Assembly: GCA_041650055.1 (NCBI GenBank)
Contig: JBAZLV010000004.1
Coordinates: 39,194-103,193 of the forward strand
Source: JBAZLV01 sp041650055
GTDB taxonomy: Bacteria; Nitrospirota; UBA9217
Direction: 5' to 3'
DNA length: 64,000 bases
Shown here: one piece after another, positions 33,685-42,033 of the stretch
Layout of the letters: the number at the start of each line of letters is the position of its first letter
Numbering within the stretch: the stretch's first letter is position 1
Notes under the pieces: model-generated
Databases searched by the model: none
What the model was told of the DNA's origin: nothing
The model's input: the letters and a program-made list of their open reading frames with translations, nothing else
Made by a program: the position numbers and the translations under genes

Positions 33685-35340
33685 ATACCTCTCATTCACG
33701 GAAATACAACCGGTTTAAAACCTGCACAGATTAAAACGATTGAACGATTGTATCGCAGAAAAATGCCGCCTGAAATGCTCATATCTCCTGAGGCTGCCCG
33801 GCTGCTGGCCGAAGCATCGGCTGCAATCGGGAGACAGATTGGGCTTCTGATTGACCGTTCCGGTTCAGTAAGAAATGTGCTGATAGGAACAAACAAGGAC
33901 ATTCTTATTCCCGAGCTTTCAGAATATCGGCTCGGCACACGCCGGCTTCGGGGTATCAGGTTCATTCATACGCATCTGAAAGATCAGCCGCTCAACCAGG
34001 AGGATATTACGGATCTTGCGCTCCTCCGGCTGGATATGATCGCCGCGCTGACCATTACAAAAGACGGCCTGCCCAAAACAATTTCCGTTGCGTATCTTCT
34101 TCCTCCAAACCCTAAAAACGAGTTGTATGAAGTGCTTGCTCCACAGCCGGTTTCACGGCTCAATCTCAAGGTAGATGAATTCATAGCAGATATTGAGCGC
34201 CAGATGGAACGAGCCCGGGCTGCCAGGGAGGTTGCAGGAAAAGACCGGGCAATTCTGGTAAGAGTTTCTAAAAAAAGCAGGCAGGAACAGGAAGAATCGA
34301 TTGAAGAGTTAAAGGAACTCGCACGTTCAGATGCCGTCACCGTGCTGGATACGGTTGTTCAGCGTCTTCATGATCTCAATCCAAAATATCTCATGGGAGA
34401 AGGCAAACTCAAGGAATTGATTATCCGTTCGCAACAAGTGGGCGCGGATTTGATCGTTTTTAACCAGGATCTGACCCCTGCCCAGGTAAAGGCCATCGGT
34501 GATATCACTGAAATGCGCGTCATCGACCGCACCCAGCTTATCCTTGATATTTTCGCGCGCCGGGCGCACAGCGCAGACGGAAAGGTACAGGTCGAGCTTG
34601 CGCAACTCCGATATCGGCTCCCCAGGCTCTCAGAACGTTCAACAGCCCTTTCCCGCCTCACGGGCGGAATTGGCGGAAGAGGTCCCGGAGAAACGCGGCT
34701 CGAGATAGACATGCGGCGGGCACGTGATCGGATCAGGAGACTTGAAAAACAGCTTGATGCGCTCGGAAAAGCGCGGGAACAGCGGCGCGAAAAACGCGTA
34801 CACAGCGCCATTCCAATTGTCTCGATTGCCGGATATACCAACGCTGGCAAATCCACTCTGTTTAATGCACTCACGAAATCCGAAGTCACGGCAGAAAATC
34901 TTCTTTTTGCCACGCTCGATACCGCAACCCGAAGACTTCGATTCCCCCGCGACCGTGAAGTGGTTATTACGGACACCGTTGGATTTATTCAGGAACTTCC
35001 GAAAGAGCTCCTGGGAGCGTTTCGTGCAACGCTCGATGAAATGCAGGATGCAACCATTATTTTGCATGTGGTTGATATGAGCACTCCGCGATTCGAGCAA
35101 CAAATGACGTCAGTTGACCAACTATTGACCGAAATCGGTCTTGATCATATTCCCCGTATTCTCGTATTCAACAAAATTGACCTGGTAAATCCGTCGTGGG
35201 CGAAAGTAATTGCAGCCCGGTACAGGGGCGTCCTGTGCAGCGCTGTTCATCCGCATACATTCAGACCGCTCCTGCAGGAAATTGAAAAAAGTATATGGCC
35301 GGAAAACAGGCAACCCAGGCCGGAGCATGCGAAAAAATGA
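33685..35340 (+). CDS. hflX: GTPase HflX, apparent ATA start
   Basis: The protein (551 residues from 33685) has the HflX N-terminal domain (LDPKYL-type segment LNPKYLMGEGKLKELI and FNQDLTPAQVKAI), a glycine-rich linker (GGIGGRGPGETRLEIDMRR) and a G domain: G1 GYTNAGKST, G3 DTVGF, G4 NKID. HflX splits stalled ribosomes. The in-frame TTG at 33640 would add 15 residues unlike the family. AAGGAG at 33672-33677 lies 7 nt before an ATA at 33685, exactly where homologues begin (x-x-LIHGNTTGLKP), so an ATA start or a sequencing error at ATG is likely. Confidence 0.93.
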   Translation: MPLIHGNTTGLKPAQIKTIERLYRRKMPPEMLISPEAARLLAEASAAIGRQIGLLIDRSGSVRNVLIGTNKDILIPELSEYRLGTRRLRGIRFIHTHLKDQPLNQEDITDLALLRLDMIAALTITKDGLPKTISVAYLLPPNPKNELYEVLAPQPVSRLNLKVDEFIADIERQMERARAAREVAGKDRAILVRVSKKSRQEQEESIEELKELARSDAVTVLDTVVQRLHDLNPKYLMGEGKLKELIIRSQQVGADLIVFNQDLTPAQVKAIGDITEMRVIDRTQLILDIFARRAHSADGKVQVELAQLRYRLPRLSERSTALSRLTGGIGGRGPGETRLEIDMRRARDRIRRLEKQLDALGKAREQRREKRVHSAIPIVSIAGYTNAGKSTLFNALTKSEVTAENLLFATLDTATRRLRFPRDREVVITDTVGFIQELPKELLGAFRATLDEMQDATIILHVVDMSTPRFEQQMTSVDQLLTEIGLDHIPRILVFNKIDLVNPSWAKVIAARYRGVLCSAVHPHTFRPLLQEIEKSIWPENRQPRPEHAKK

Positions 35341-35360
35341 GTTTCCAACAAAATAACGTT

Positions 35361-35389
35361 TTGACAAATATTGATTTTATACCTATAAT
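35361..35389 (+). promoter_or_regulatory. Consensus sigma-70 promoter of the first symporter
   Basis: TTGACA (35361-35366), a 17 nt spacer and TATAAT (35384-35389), a perfect match to consensus. Transcription would start near 35396, a leader of about 98 nt. Confidence 0.9.
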
Positions 35390-35493
35390 ACGATTGGTTT
35401 CATATATAAGCTTCAAACGCCTTTCATTGTCGTGGGAAAAAGAGTGAAGATTAAGATGCACATGGGAAGCTATCCATTGGGAGGACATTAATT

Positions 35494-36744
35494 ATGGAAA
35501 CGAGTGAACCGGGGAAAAGCAAGTTCCCGTTGTGGATGCAAATTCTCGTGGGTCTTCTTTTCGGCGTGGTTGTCGGAATGGTATGGCCCGGGGTTGGAGT
35601 AATGTTGCAGCCGATCGGCACTGCCTTTGTCAAGGCGACAAAAATGCTCGTTATGCCTCTTGTATTCACCGCCGTTACGCTCGGTGTGTATCGCATGGGT
35701 TTGGATTTGCGACAGTTGGGAAGGCTTGGAGGAATCGCGTTTCTCTGGTTTTATGTTGCAACCGGAATTTCAATTGCTTTGGGAATCGGACTGAACCAGG
35801 TTTTCCATCCCGCTGCCGGTGTCCCGCTCCTGATAGCCGGAAATATTCCGCAGAATCTTGCCACGTCGGTCGATTGGACCAAGTTCTTTCTCGATATGAT
35901 TCCTGATAATATTGTGACCTCTGTTGCACAGCAGAAAATCATCCCGACCCTGTTTTTTTCAGTCTGCTTCGGGCTTGGACTGGCTGCACTACGGGATACG
36001 GCAAAGCCATTCATCAATATTTTGGACATTATTATGCAGGCCATGTTTAAACTTACGTCCGGCGTTATGGCAACAGCGCCCTTCGCGGTTTCTGCAATCA
36101 TGGCATGGGTGGTGGCAACCCAGGGAAGCAAACTGATTCTTGCAACCAGCAAACTGATCGGCACACTGTATATTGGTCTTTTTATTCTTATTCTGTTTTT
36201 CTGGCTTATTCTCTGGATCCTGAAGGAAAAACCATTCCAGACAACGAAACTGGTCATGGAACCGCTTTTGATTGCCTTTGCTACAGCGTCCTCTGAGGTT
36301 ACCCTGCCAACCCATATGAAAATCCTGCAACAGGCAGGGATACCCAACAAGGTGGTTTCATTCGTTCTTCCGGTCGGATACAGCTTTAACCTCGACGGAT
36401 CAACGCTCTATCAGTCACTTGCCGTCTGCTTTTTGGTGGAAGCGTATGGATTTCATATCGATCTTCCCTCCATTTTGACCATTTTGTTTACGACCTTCAT
36501 TGCGAGTAAGGGAACGGTTGGTATGCCTGGCGCTTCACTCGTCGTGCTCGCGGTGATCCTGACAGCTGTCGGTCTTCCTCTTGAAGGAATCGCCATGCTG
36601 GCGGCATTTGACCGGTTTATGGATATGGGCCGTACCACGCTGAATGTGTTCGGCAATACCATTGCAGCGATCATCATGTATCGATTTGGCGGAGACCGGC
36701 TTGCTGAAACGGAAACTACTGAAGCAGAGGTAGTAAGCGCATAA
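35494..36744 (+). CDS. Dicarboxylate/amino acid:cation symporter (DAACS), copy 1
   Basis: The 416-residue transporter belongs to the GltP/DctA family. It has eight spans plus hairpin loops, with ATASSEVTLPTHMKILQQAG (the serine-rich loop), GYSFNLDGSTLYQSL, and FDRFMDMGRTTLNVFGN in the substrate/cation site. Members import glutamate, aspartate, serine or C4-dicarboxylates with Na+ or H+. GGAGGA lies 8 nt before the ATG. It is very similar to the copy at 40262-41500, which faces the opposite way. A terminator follows. Confidence 0.92.
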   Translation: METSEPGKSKFPLWMQILVGLLFGVVVGMVWPGVGVMLQPIGTAFVKATKMLVMPLVFTAVTLGVYRMGLDLRQLGRLGGIAFLWFYVATGISIALGIGLNQVFHPAAGVPLLIAGNIPQNLATSVDWTKFFLDMIPDNIVTSVAQQKIIPTLFFSVCFGLGLAALRDTAKPFINILDIIMQAMFKLTSGVMATAPFAVSAIMAWVVATQGSKLILATSKLIGTLYIGLFILILFFWLILWILKEKPFQTTKLVMEPLLIAFATASSEVTLPTHMKILQQAGIPNKVVSFVLPVGYSFNLDGSTLYQSLAVCFLVEAYGFHIDLPSILTILFTTFIASKGTVGMPGASLVVLAVILTAVGLPLEGIAMLAAFDRFMDMGRTTLNVFGNTIAAIIMYRFGGDRLAETETTEAEVVSA

Positions 36745-36782
36745 TATTCTTGTTTTTAATTAGGAATATCCGATACTAGTAC

Positions 36783-36818
36783 AAACCGGCTTTTCGTCAG
36801 AGAAGCCGGTTTTTTTTA
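36783..36818 (+). terminator. Rho-independent terminator after symporter 1
   Basis: A 10 bp stem (AAACCGGCTT / AAGCCGGTTT) with a 10 nt loop, followed by TTTTTT. It separates the symporter from the threonine-synthase-like gene, which therefore may have its own promoter or depend on read-through. Confidence 0.9.
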
Positions 36819-36912
36819 TTCTGGATAAAGAGCTCTCGCACATGCTACAATTTGATACAGAACCGGATGAAACGGTCTGTCCAGGCATGTGTCCTAGAGG
36901 AGGAATGAGAGA

Positions 36913-37902
36913 ATGGATTTTATCTGTTCCCAATGCAAAAAAACATATCCGATTGACAGCATTCATTATCAGTGCGAATGTGGAGGACTTTTTCAACTTG
37001 GGAAAGAAAAAAACGAAACGGTCAGTACGGCAATCTCTCTGGGAGAAGTTACAACCCCGCTCCTCAAAAGAACCGTGCTGCAGAGAGATGTTTTTTTGAA
37101 AATAGATTATATGAACCCTACCGGATCTTTTAAAGACCGTGGCGCACAGGTGCTCATTAATGCAGTACACGAACGAGGGATACGGGAAGTTGTTGAAGAT
37201 TCCTCCGGAAATGCAGGTGCCGCCATTGCCGGGTACTGTGCTGCAGCAGGAATACGATGCAATATCTATCTGCCGGAAGACACATCCGCAGGAAAGATCA
37301 AGCAGATCAGCGCCTATAAAGCAACCATCGTGAAAGTTCCCGGGACGCGGGCAGATACGTCAAAAGCCGTTTTAAAAGCTGCTGAATCAACGTATTATGC
37401 TTCACATGTGTATAATCCACTTTTCTTTGAAGGTACGAAGTCTCTTGCCTATGAAATCTATGATCAGATCGGAGTTCCCGACTACCTTGTCGTTCCGGCC
37501 GGGAACGGAACCATGCTGCTTGGCGCGTATATCGGCTTTCAGGAGATTGGAAAGCTTCCGCGAATAATCGCCGTTCAAAGCAACCGGTGTGCTCCGGTTT
37601 TTGCCAAATGGAAGAATCAGCCGCCGGGCGAATGCACACCGACTATTGCAGAAGGCATCGCTATCAAGGAGCCAAAAAGAATAGATGAAATGATTAATGC
37701 GATACGACAAAGCAACGGAGATGTGATAACGGTTGACGACGATGAGACAAAGAAGGCTCAAGACATTCTTGCGGGAATGGGTTTTTATATGGAACCGACT
37801 TCAGGAGCAGCGGTTGCAGGGATGCTGCGGTACTTTCCGGAAGGATATGATAAAAATCTGACCATTGTCGTTCCGTTAACAGGCAGTGGATTAAAAAAGT
37901 AA
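36913..37902 (+). CDS. Threonine synthase-like PLP enzyme with zinc ribbon
   Basis: The 329-residue protein starts with a zinc ribbon (CSQC ... CEC) and continues as a fold-type II PLP enzyme: the Schiff-base lysine in NPTGSFKDRGAQ, the substrate loop SSGNAGAAIAGYCAAAG and the phosphate cup VVPAGNGTMLLG. By sequence it looks like threonine synthase (O-phospho-homoserine to threonine). The context (ornithine-cyclodeaminase-like, D-threonine-aldolase-like and symporter genes; no other threonine genes) allows a different role such as a hydroxy-aspartate or threonine dehydratase. GGAGG lies 9 nt before the ATG. Confidence 0.8.
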   Translation: MDFICSQCKKTYPIDSIHYQCECGGLFQLGKEKNETVSTAISLGEVTTPLLKRTVLQRDVFLKIDYMNPTGSFKDRGAQVLINAVHERGIREVVEDSSGNAGAAIAGYCAAAGIRCNIYLPEDTSAGKIKQISAYKATIVKVPGTRADTSKAVLKAAESTYYASHVYNPLFFEGTKSLAYEIYDQIGVPDYLVVPAGNGTMLLGAYIGFQEIGKLPRIIAVQSNRCAPVFAKWKNQPPGECTPTIAEGIAIKEPKRIDEMINAIRQSNGDVITVDDDETKKAQDILAGMGFYMEPTSGAAVAGMLRYFPEGYDKNLTIVVPLTGSGLKK

Positions 37903-37949
37903 TATAACCCCTTTCAGGGTGTATGGCATGAACATACAAAAAGGAGCGA

Positions 37950-38933
37950 ATGACGACTGAAATCGTTGTCTTGAACGATGCGGAAGTGGAAAAACTGATT
38001 TCATTTGATGAAACCATGCGCATGATTGAGCATGCGTTCAGTGACTACGCCATGGGGAAAAGCCGCGTGTTCCCTGTTATCAGGGAAGAGATACCGGCCT
38101 ACCAGGGTTTATTCGGCATCAAATCCGGGTACCTGGAAACGAGCGATGTCCTGGGTTTCAAAGCCGGCGGCTTTTGGTCGAATAATAAAAACAAGGGACT
38201 GGCGAATCATCAGTCGGTTATCGTGTTATTCAATCCAGCAACCGGCCAACCCTGCGCGTTTGTTGCAGCCAATTTTGTAACACAAATCCGCACTGCAGCC
38301 ATCGGCGCTCTTGCGTGCAAATACCTGGCTCGGCCGGATTGCCGCTCCCTCGCAGTCATCGGCACCGGGCAACAAGGAAGAAATCAGCTTCGTGCAACAC
38401 TCAAGGTTCTCCCCTCTATCAAGAAAATATATCTCTACGACATCAATATTTCCTCTGCAACAACACTGGCCCGGGATATGGCTTCCTCGTCCCAGGAAAT
38501 CCGTGTTGCTGAATCGCCGCAGCAAGCCTGCACAGATGCTGATGTCATTATAACTACCACTTCGAGTTACCAGGCAATTGTCCTGGATGCATGGATCAAA
38601 CCGGGAACGCACATCAATGCCATTGGCACGGATACGCGCGGAAAGCAGGAGCTCGATCCAGCCATTTTTTCCCGGGCAATGGTTATCGTTGATAACAAAA
38701 AACAATGCCTCTATCTCGGCGAATGTCAGCATGCCTATACCGCAGGTATTATTACACCGGAATCGATTGATGAGCTTGGTGAAATCATTACCAAAAGGAA
38801 ATCCAGGCCAGCGGATCAGAATCAAATTACTATTTTCGATACGACCGGAGTGGCGATCCAGGATCTAGCCACGGCCGGCTATGCTTTTGAACAAACGCGC
38901 AAAAAAGGCGTTGGCAGCAGAATACATCTCTAA
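37950..38933 (+). CDS. Ornithine cyclodeaminase/mu-crystallin-family protein
   Basis: The 327-residue NAD(P)-dependent enzyme has the family signatures: KSGYLETSDVLGFKAGG, TQIRTAAIGALACKYLA, the Rossmann motif VIGTGQQGRNQL and the catalytic-Asp region AIGTDTRGKQELDP. Members include ornithine cyclodeaminase, alanine dehydrogenase, ketimine reductases and BhcD iminosuccinate reductase; sequence alone does not separate them. AAGGAG lies 4 nt before the ATG. It is 47 nt after the threonine-synthase-like gene and before the aldolase-like gene. Confidence 0.85.
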   Translation: MTTEIVVLNDAEVEKLISFDETMRMIEHAFSDYAMGKSRVFPVIREEIPAYQGLFGIKSGYLETSDVLGFKAGGFWSNNKNKGLANHQSVIVLFNPATGQPCAFVAANFVTQIRTAAIGALACKYLARPDCRSLAVIGTGQQGRNQLRATLKVLPSIKKIYLYDINISSATTLARDMASSSQEIRVAESPQQACTDADVIITTTSSYQAIVLDAWIKPGTHINAIGTDTRGKQELDPAIFSRAMVIVDNKKQCLYLGECQHAYTAGIITPESIDELGEIITKRKSRPADQNQITIFDTTGVAIQDLATAGYAFEQTRKKGVGSRIHL

Positions 38934-39055
38934 ATGAAAGTGGAGCCCTTCCGGCAGGAGCCGGGGGGATTCCCTGTCGCAGGGATTGAGCATGAATATC
39001 CTTTTACCTGCAATAAAAATAAGCTAGAGCGGGTAGTCCTTTTGAGGAGAAAAAA

Positions 39056-40192
39056 ATGAATCTTTCCGAATTAGAAACCCCCTGCCTTCTTCTCGACAAG
39101 CAAAAACTGGAAAAGAATATCAGCACGATGCATCAAAAATTGGCTCGTCTCAATGTTCCGCTCAGACCGCATGGAAAAACGGCAAAATGTTTTGAGGTCA
39201 TCCGTCTTGCCCTCAAAGGACAACCCGGAGGAATCACCGTCTCCACCCTGAAAGAAGCGGAATATTATTTTGATCACGGCATAACCGATATCCTGTATGC
39301 GGTGGGAATAGCTCCAGTCAAACTGGAACGAATTGCACGTTTACAAAAAAGAGGAGCCGCGATAACAATCATTCTTGATACGCTTGAACAGATCCACATG
39401 GTGGCAGCAGCCGGCCGAAGGCTGGAAACAACCTTTCCTGCATTGATAGAATTGGACAGTGACGGCCATCGATCAGGCATAACGCTCGGTGACCCCCTGC
39501 TCCTTGAGCTTGGTCATACGTTGAACAGGCAAGCAGGGGTTGCATTGAAAGGTGTCCTGACACATGCCGGCGGATCCTATGATGCCAGATCAACGGATGA
39601 AATTCGTTCCATCGCTGTACAAGAGCGGAACGTAGCCGTAGGCTGCGCTCAGCAGCTGCGAAATGCAGGATTACCGTGTCCGATCGTGAGTGTGGGTTCG
39701 ACTCCGACTGCTGTTTTTGATGAAGACCTGACCGGCGTAACCGAGGTTCGTGCCGGTGTTTTTATGTTTTACGACTTGTTCATGGCAGGTCTGGGGGTTT
39801 GTTCCATCGATGATATTGCCCTTTCCGTCCTTGGGTCAGTGATTGGATATCAAAAAAAGAAAGGATGGATCATTACGGATACGGGTTGGATGTCGTTATC
39901 GCGTGATCGGGGCACTGCCCGTCAGAAACTGGATCAGGGATATGGCCTGGTCTGCCAGCCAAATGGAAGTTTGCTGTCCGATTTAATTGTGGGCTCTACG
40001 AATCAAGAACACGGAATAATTCAGAATCGTCAGGGAAATGCAATTACGTATGCAAACTATCCCATTGGCAGCATGCTGAGGATTCTTCCGAATCATGCAT
40101 GTGCAACTGCAGCAATGCATGATAGATATTATGTTGTAAACGGTGATGGTCCTGAAGTGATGGATATCTGGTATCGGATAAACGGCTGGTAA
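39056..40192 (+). CDS. D-threonine aldolase/D-serine dehydratase-like PLP enzyme
   Basis: The 378-residue protein matches the DSD1 family, a fold-type III (alanine-racemase-like) PLP enzyme. It shows LETPCLLLDKQKLEKNI, the Schiff-base lysine in LRPHGKTAKC, ELDSDGHRSGI and the metal-binding His-x-Cys in ILPNHACATAAMHDRYYVV. Members are D-threonine aldolases, D-serine dehydratases and 3-hydroxy-aspartate aldolases (including BhcC). GAGGAG lies 8 nt before the ATG at 39056. A 122 nt gap with two short hairpins separates it from the cyclodeaminase-like gene. Confidence 0.85.
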   Translation: MNLSELETPCLLLDKQKLEKNISTMHQKLARLNVPLRPHGKTAKCFEVIRLALKGQPGGITVSTLKEAEYYFDHGITDILYAVGIAPVKLERIARLQKRGAAITIILDTLEQIHMVAAAGRRLETTFPALIELDSDGHRSGITLGDPLLLELGHTLNRQAGVALKGVLTHAGGSYDARSTDEIRSIAVQERNVAVGCAQQLRNAGLPCPIVSVGSTPTAVFDEDLTGVTEVRAGVFMFYDLFMAGLGVCSIDDIALSVLGSVIGYQKKKGWIITDTGWMSLSRDRGTARQKLDQGYGLVCQPNGSLLSDLIVGSTNQEHGIIQNRQGNAITYANYPIGSMLRILPNHACATAAMHDRYYVVNGDGPEVMDIWYRINGW

Positions 40193-40206
40193 AGGCTTCT
40201 GCCTGG

Positions 40207-40245
40207 AAAAAAAGGCTATGTCCCATATGGGGCATAGCCTTTTTT
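40207..40245. terminator. Bidirectional terminator between aldolase-like gene and symporter 2
   Basis: The stem AAAAAGGCTATG-CCC / GGG-CATAGCCTTTTTT has A-runs and T-runs on both sides, and lies between two convergent stops (40192 and 40262). Confidence 0.9.
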
Positions 40246-40261
40246 ATTGCAAGAAAACGTA

Positions 40262-41500
40262 TTACGCAACTACTGCATCGTCGGTCTGCACGCCCTTACC
40301 GCCGAACTTATAGAGCAAGAGTGCGGCACAGGTGTTACCGAACACATTGATCATGGTGCGGCCCATATCCATGAAGCGGTCAACACCGGCGAGAATGGCT
40401 ATGGATTCAACCGGAAGACCGATTGAGGTCAGGATCACGGCCAGCACAACCAAGGAAGCTGCAGGAACGTTTGCAGTACCCTTGTTGGCAACAAGCGTCG
40501 TGATCAGGATGGTGATAATTGCGGATGTGTCGAGGTGCAGTCCATAGGCTTCGGCCAGGAAGGTGACAGCCAGTGACTGATACATGGCGGAACCATCAAG
40601 GTTGAAGCTGTATCCCAACGGAATAACGAACGATACGACCTTGTTCGGGATTCCCAGCTTGTGCTCGAGGATGTCCATGAGCACGGGAAGCGTAACTTCA
40701 GATGATGCCGTGGTGAAGGCCAGCAACAGCGGCTCTGCCACTATTCTGGTGGTCTGGATTGGCTTCATTTTGATGAGCAATAAGAGTATCCAGAAAAGAA
40801 CCATAACCACGAGGATACCGACATACAGAACACCGATAAGTTTTGCCATACCAAGCAACAGTTTCGCACCCTGGGTTGCGATAACCCATGCCATGATACC
40901 GGCAACGGCATACGGAGCGGTTGCGATGATACCTGCGGTCAGTTTGAACATTGCCTGCAGAATGCCTTCCATGATTGCAACTACCGGCTTGCCGGCTTCT
41001 TTTACGAAGGCAAGGCAGAGACCGAAGCAGATCGCGAAGAACAATACAGGAATGATCTTCTGTTGTGCAGCAGCCATGATGACATTGTCCGGGATCAGGT
41101 TAAGGAAGAACGCTACCCAGTCAACTGAGGTCGCGAGGTTGGCCGGAATGCTGCCACCGGTCGCCTCAAGCGTAATACCCATGCCCGGATGAAATACAGC
41201 ATTCAAAGTAATACCGATAACAACGGCTACGCCTGTGGCAAAATAGAACCAGATAAATGCCAGTGCGCCAAGGCGACCCAATGACTTGAGGTCGGCTCCC
41301 ATTTTGTAAATGCCGAGCGTAACAGCACAGAACACCAGCGGAATCACGATCATTTTAATTGCTTTGATGAACGCGAGTCCGAGCGGCCGGAGCGCTGCTC
41401 CGAATGTCGGCCACAACAACCCGATGATGGTACCGATAACCAAACCAAGTACAATTTGTATCCACAGCGGAAACTTACTTTTTTTCTTTGATTCTTCCAT
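40262..41500 (-). CDS. Dicarboxylate/amino acid:cation symporter (DAACS), copy 2
   Basis: The 412-residue transporter is a close paralogue of the gene at 35494-36744. Shared segments include FPLWIQIVLGLVIG, IPNKVVSFVIPLGYSFNLDG and DRFMDMGRTMINVFGN, and they occur in the same order. The serine-rich loop reads TTASSEVTLP. It is transcribed toward the enzyme genes, so the two symporters bracket them. AGGAGG lies before the ATG at 41500; the longer frame to 41584 lacks a family match. A consensus promoter about 460 nt upstream implies a long leader. Confidence 0.92.
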   Translation of the reverse strand: MEESKKKSKFPLWIQIVLGLVIGTIIGLLWPTFGAALRPLGLAFIKAIKMIVIPLVFCAVTLGIYKMGADLKSLGRLGALAFIWFYFATGVAVVIGITLNAVFHPGMGITLEATGGSIPANLATSVDWVAFFLNLIPDNVIMAAAQQKIIPVLFFAICFGLCLAFVKEAGKPVVAIMEGILQAMFKLTAGIIATAPYAVAGIMAWVIATQGAKLLLGMAKLIGVLYVGILVVMVLFWILLLLIKMKPIQTTRIVAEPLLLAFTTASSEVTLPVLMDILEHKLGIPNKVVSFVIPLGYSFNLDGSAMYQSLAVTFLAEAYGLHLDTSAIITILITTLVANKGTANVPAASLVVLAVILTSIGLPVESIAILAGVDRFMDMGRTMINVFGNTCAALLLYKFGGKGVQTDDAVVA

Positions 41501-41968
41501 TATTATTCCCCCTCCTTTTATTTGAATACACTTCTTAACTTTATCGTTTTTGGATTCGGGCGCTCCAATCGCCGTCCTCGGCATGGTACGCGCCTAAAAA
41601 AACAAATCTACTGCGAAAAACACGAAGCTTGTCTTTTTTACCTCCTTTTCTTTGGATTTATTTAGCACAAAGCTGCATGCGCAGCTCCGCCGCATAATCG
41701 TGGAATACAACCAGTGTTTCTTTCGGTGCGTTTTATTATTATATGAAGACAGAATGAATATATGTATAGATGATTGGTTACAGGACGAGGAGTGCCGGAA
41801 GGGAAAACAAAATCAGTGATTTTACCGGAAGAATACCAAACCCGGAAAATCTCATGCATAACTCTTTGCAGCATCTTTGATATAGTCTTTTTTGTGCTCA
41901 TAGCCGCTTTGCGTGCTGCTTATGACATTTTTGGAGCATTGGTAAAAAAGTACTAAATCAGCTCGGTC
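41501..41968 (-). other. Long 5' leader of symporter 2, no gene
   Basis: The 468 nt between the promoter at 41969-41997 and the symporter ATG hold no convincing gene. A perfect hairpin AGCTGC-ATGC-GCAGCT lies at 41671-41686. A 79-codon frame (41662-41901, minus) starts MSTKKTISKMLQRVM but has no recognisable domain and a weak ribosome site. Confidence 0.5.
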
Positions 41969-41997
41969 AGTATAATGATAAAAGGTGCATTTGTCAA
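41969..41997 (-). promoter_or_regulatory. Strong promoter upstream of symporter 2
   Basis: TTGACA (41992-41997), a 17 nt spacer and TATACT (41969-41974) read leftward, close to consensus. The start would be near 41962. Confidence 0.75.
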
Positions 41998-42033
41998 ATT
42001 TTATTTTTTACCAAAAATGGCAGAAAAAAGAGC

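Noticed and set aside
41780..41956. Plus-strand 60-codon frame in the leader of symporter 2
   Set aside because: No ribosome site or recognisable domain, and it lies opposite the predicted leader transcript.
41501..42033. Sigma-54 promoter for the symporter
   Set aside because: No GG-N10-GC core was found; a sigma-70-like promoter at 41969-41997 is better.
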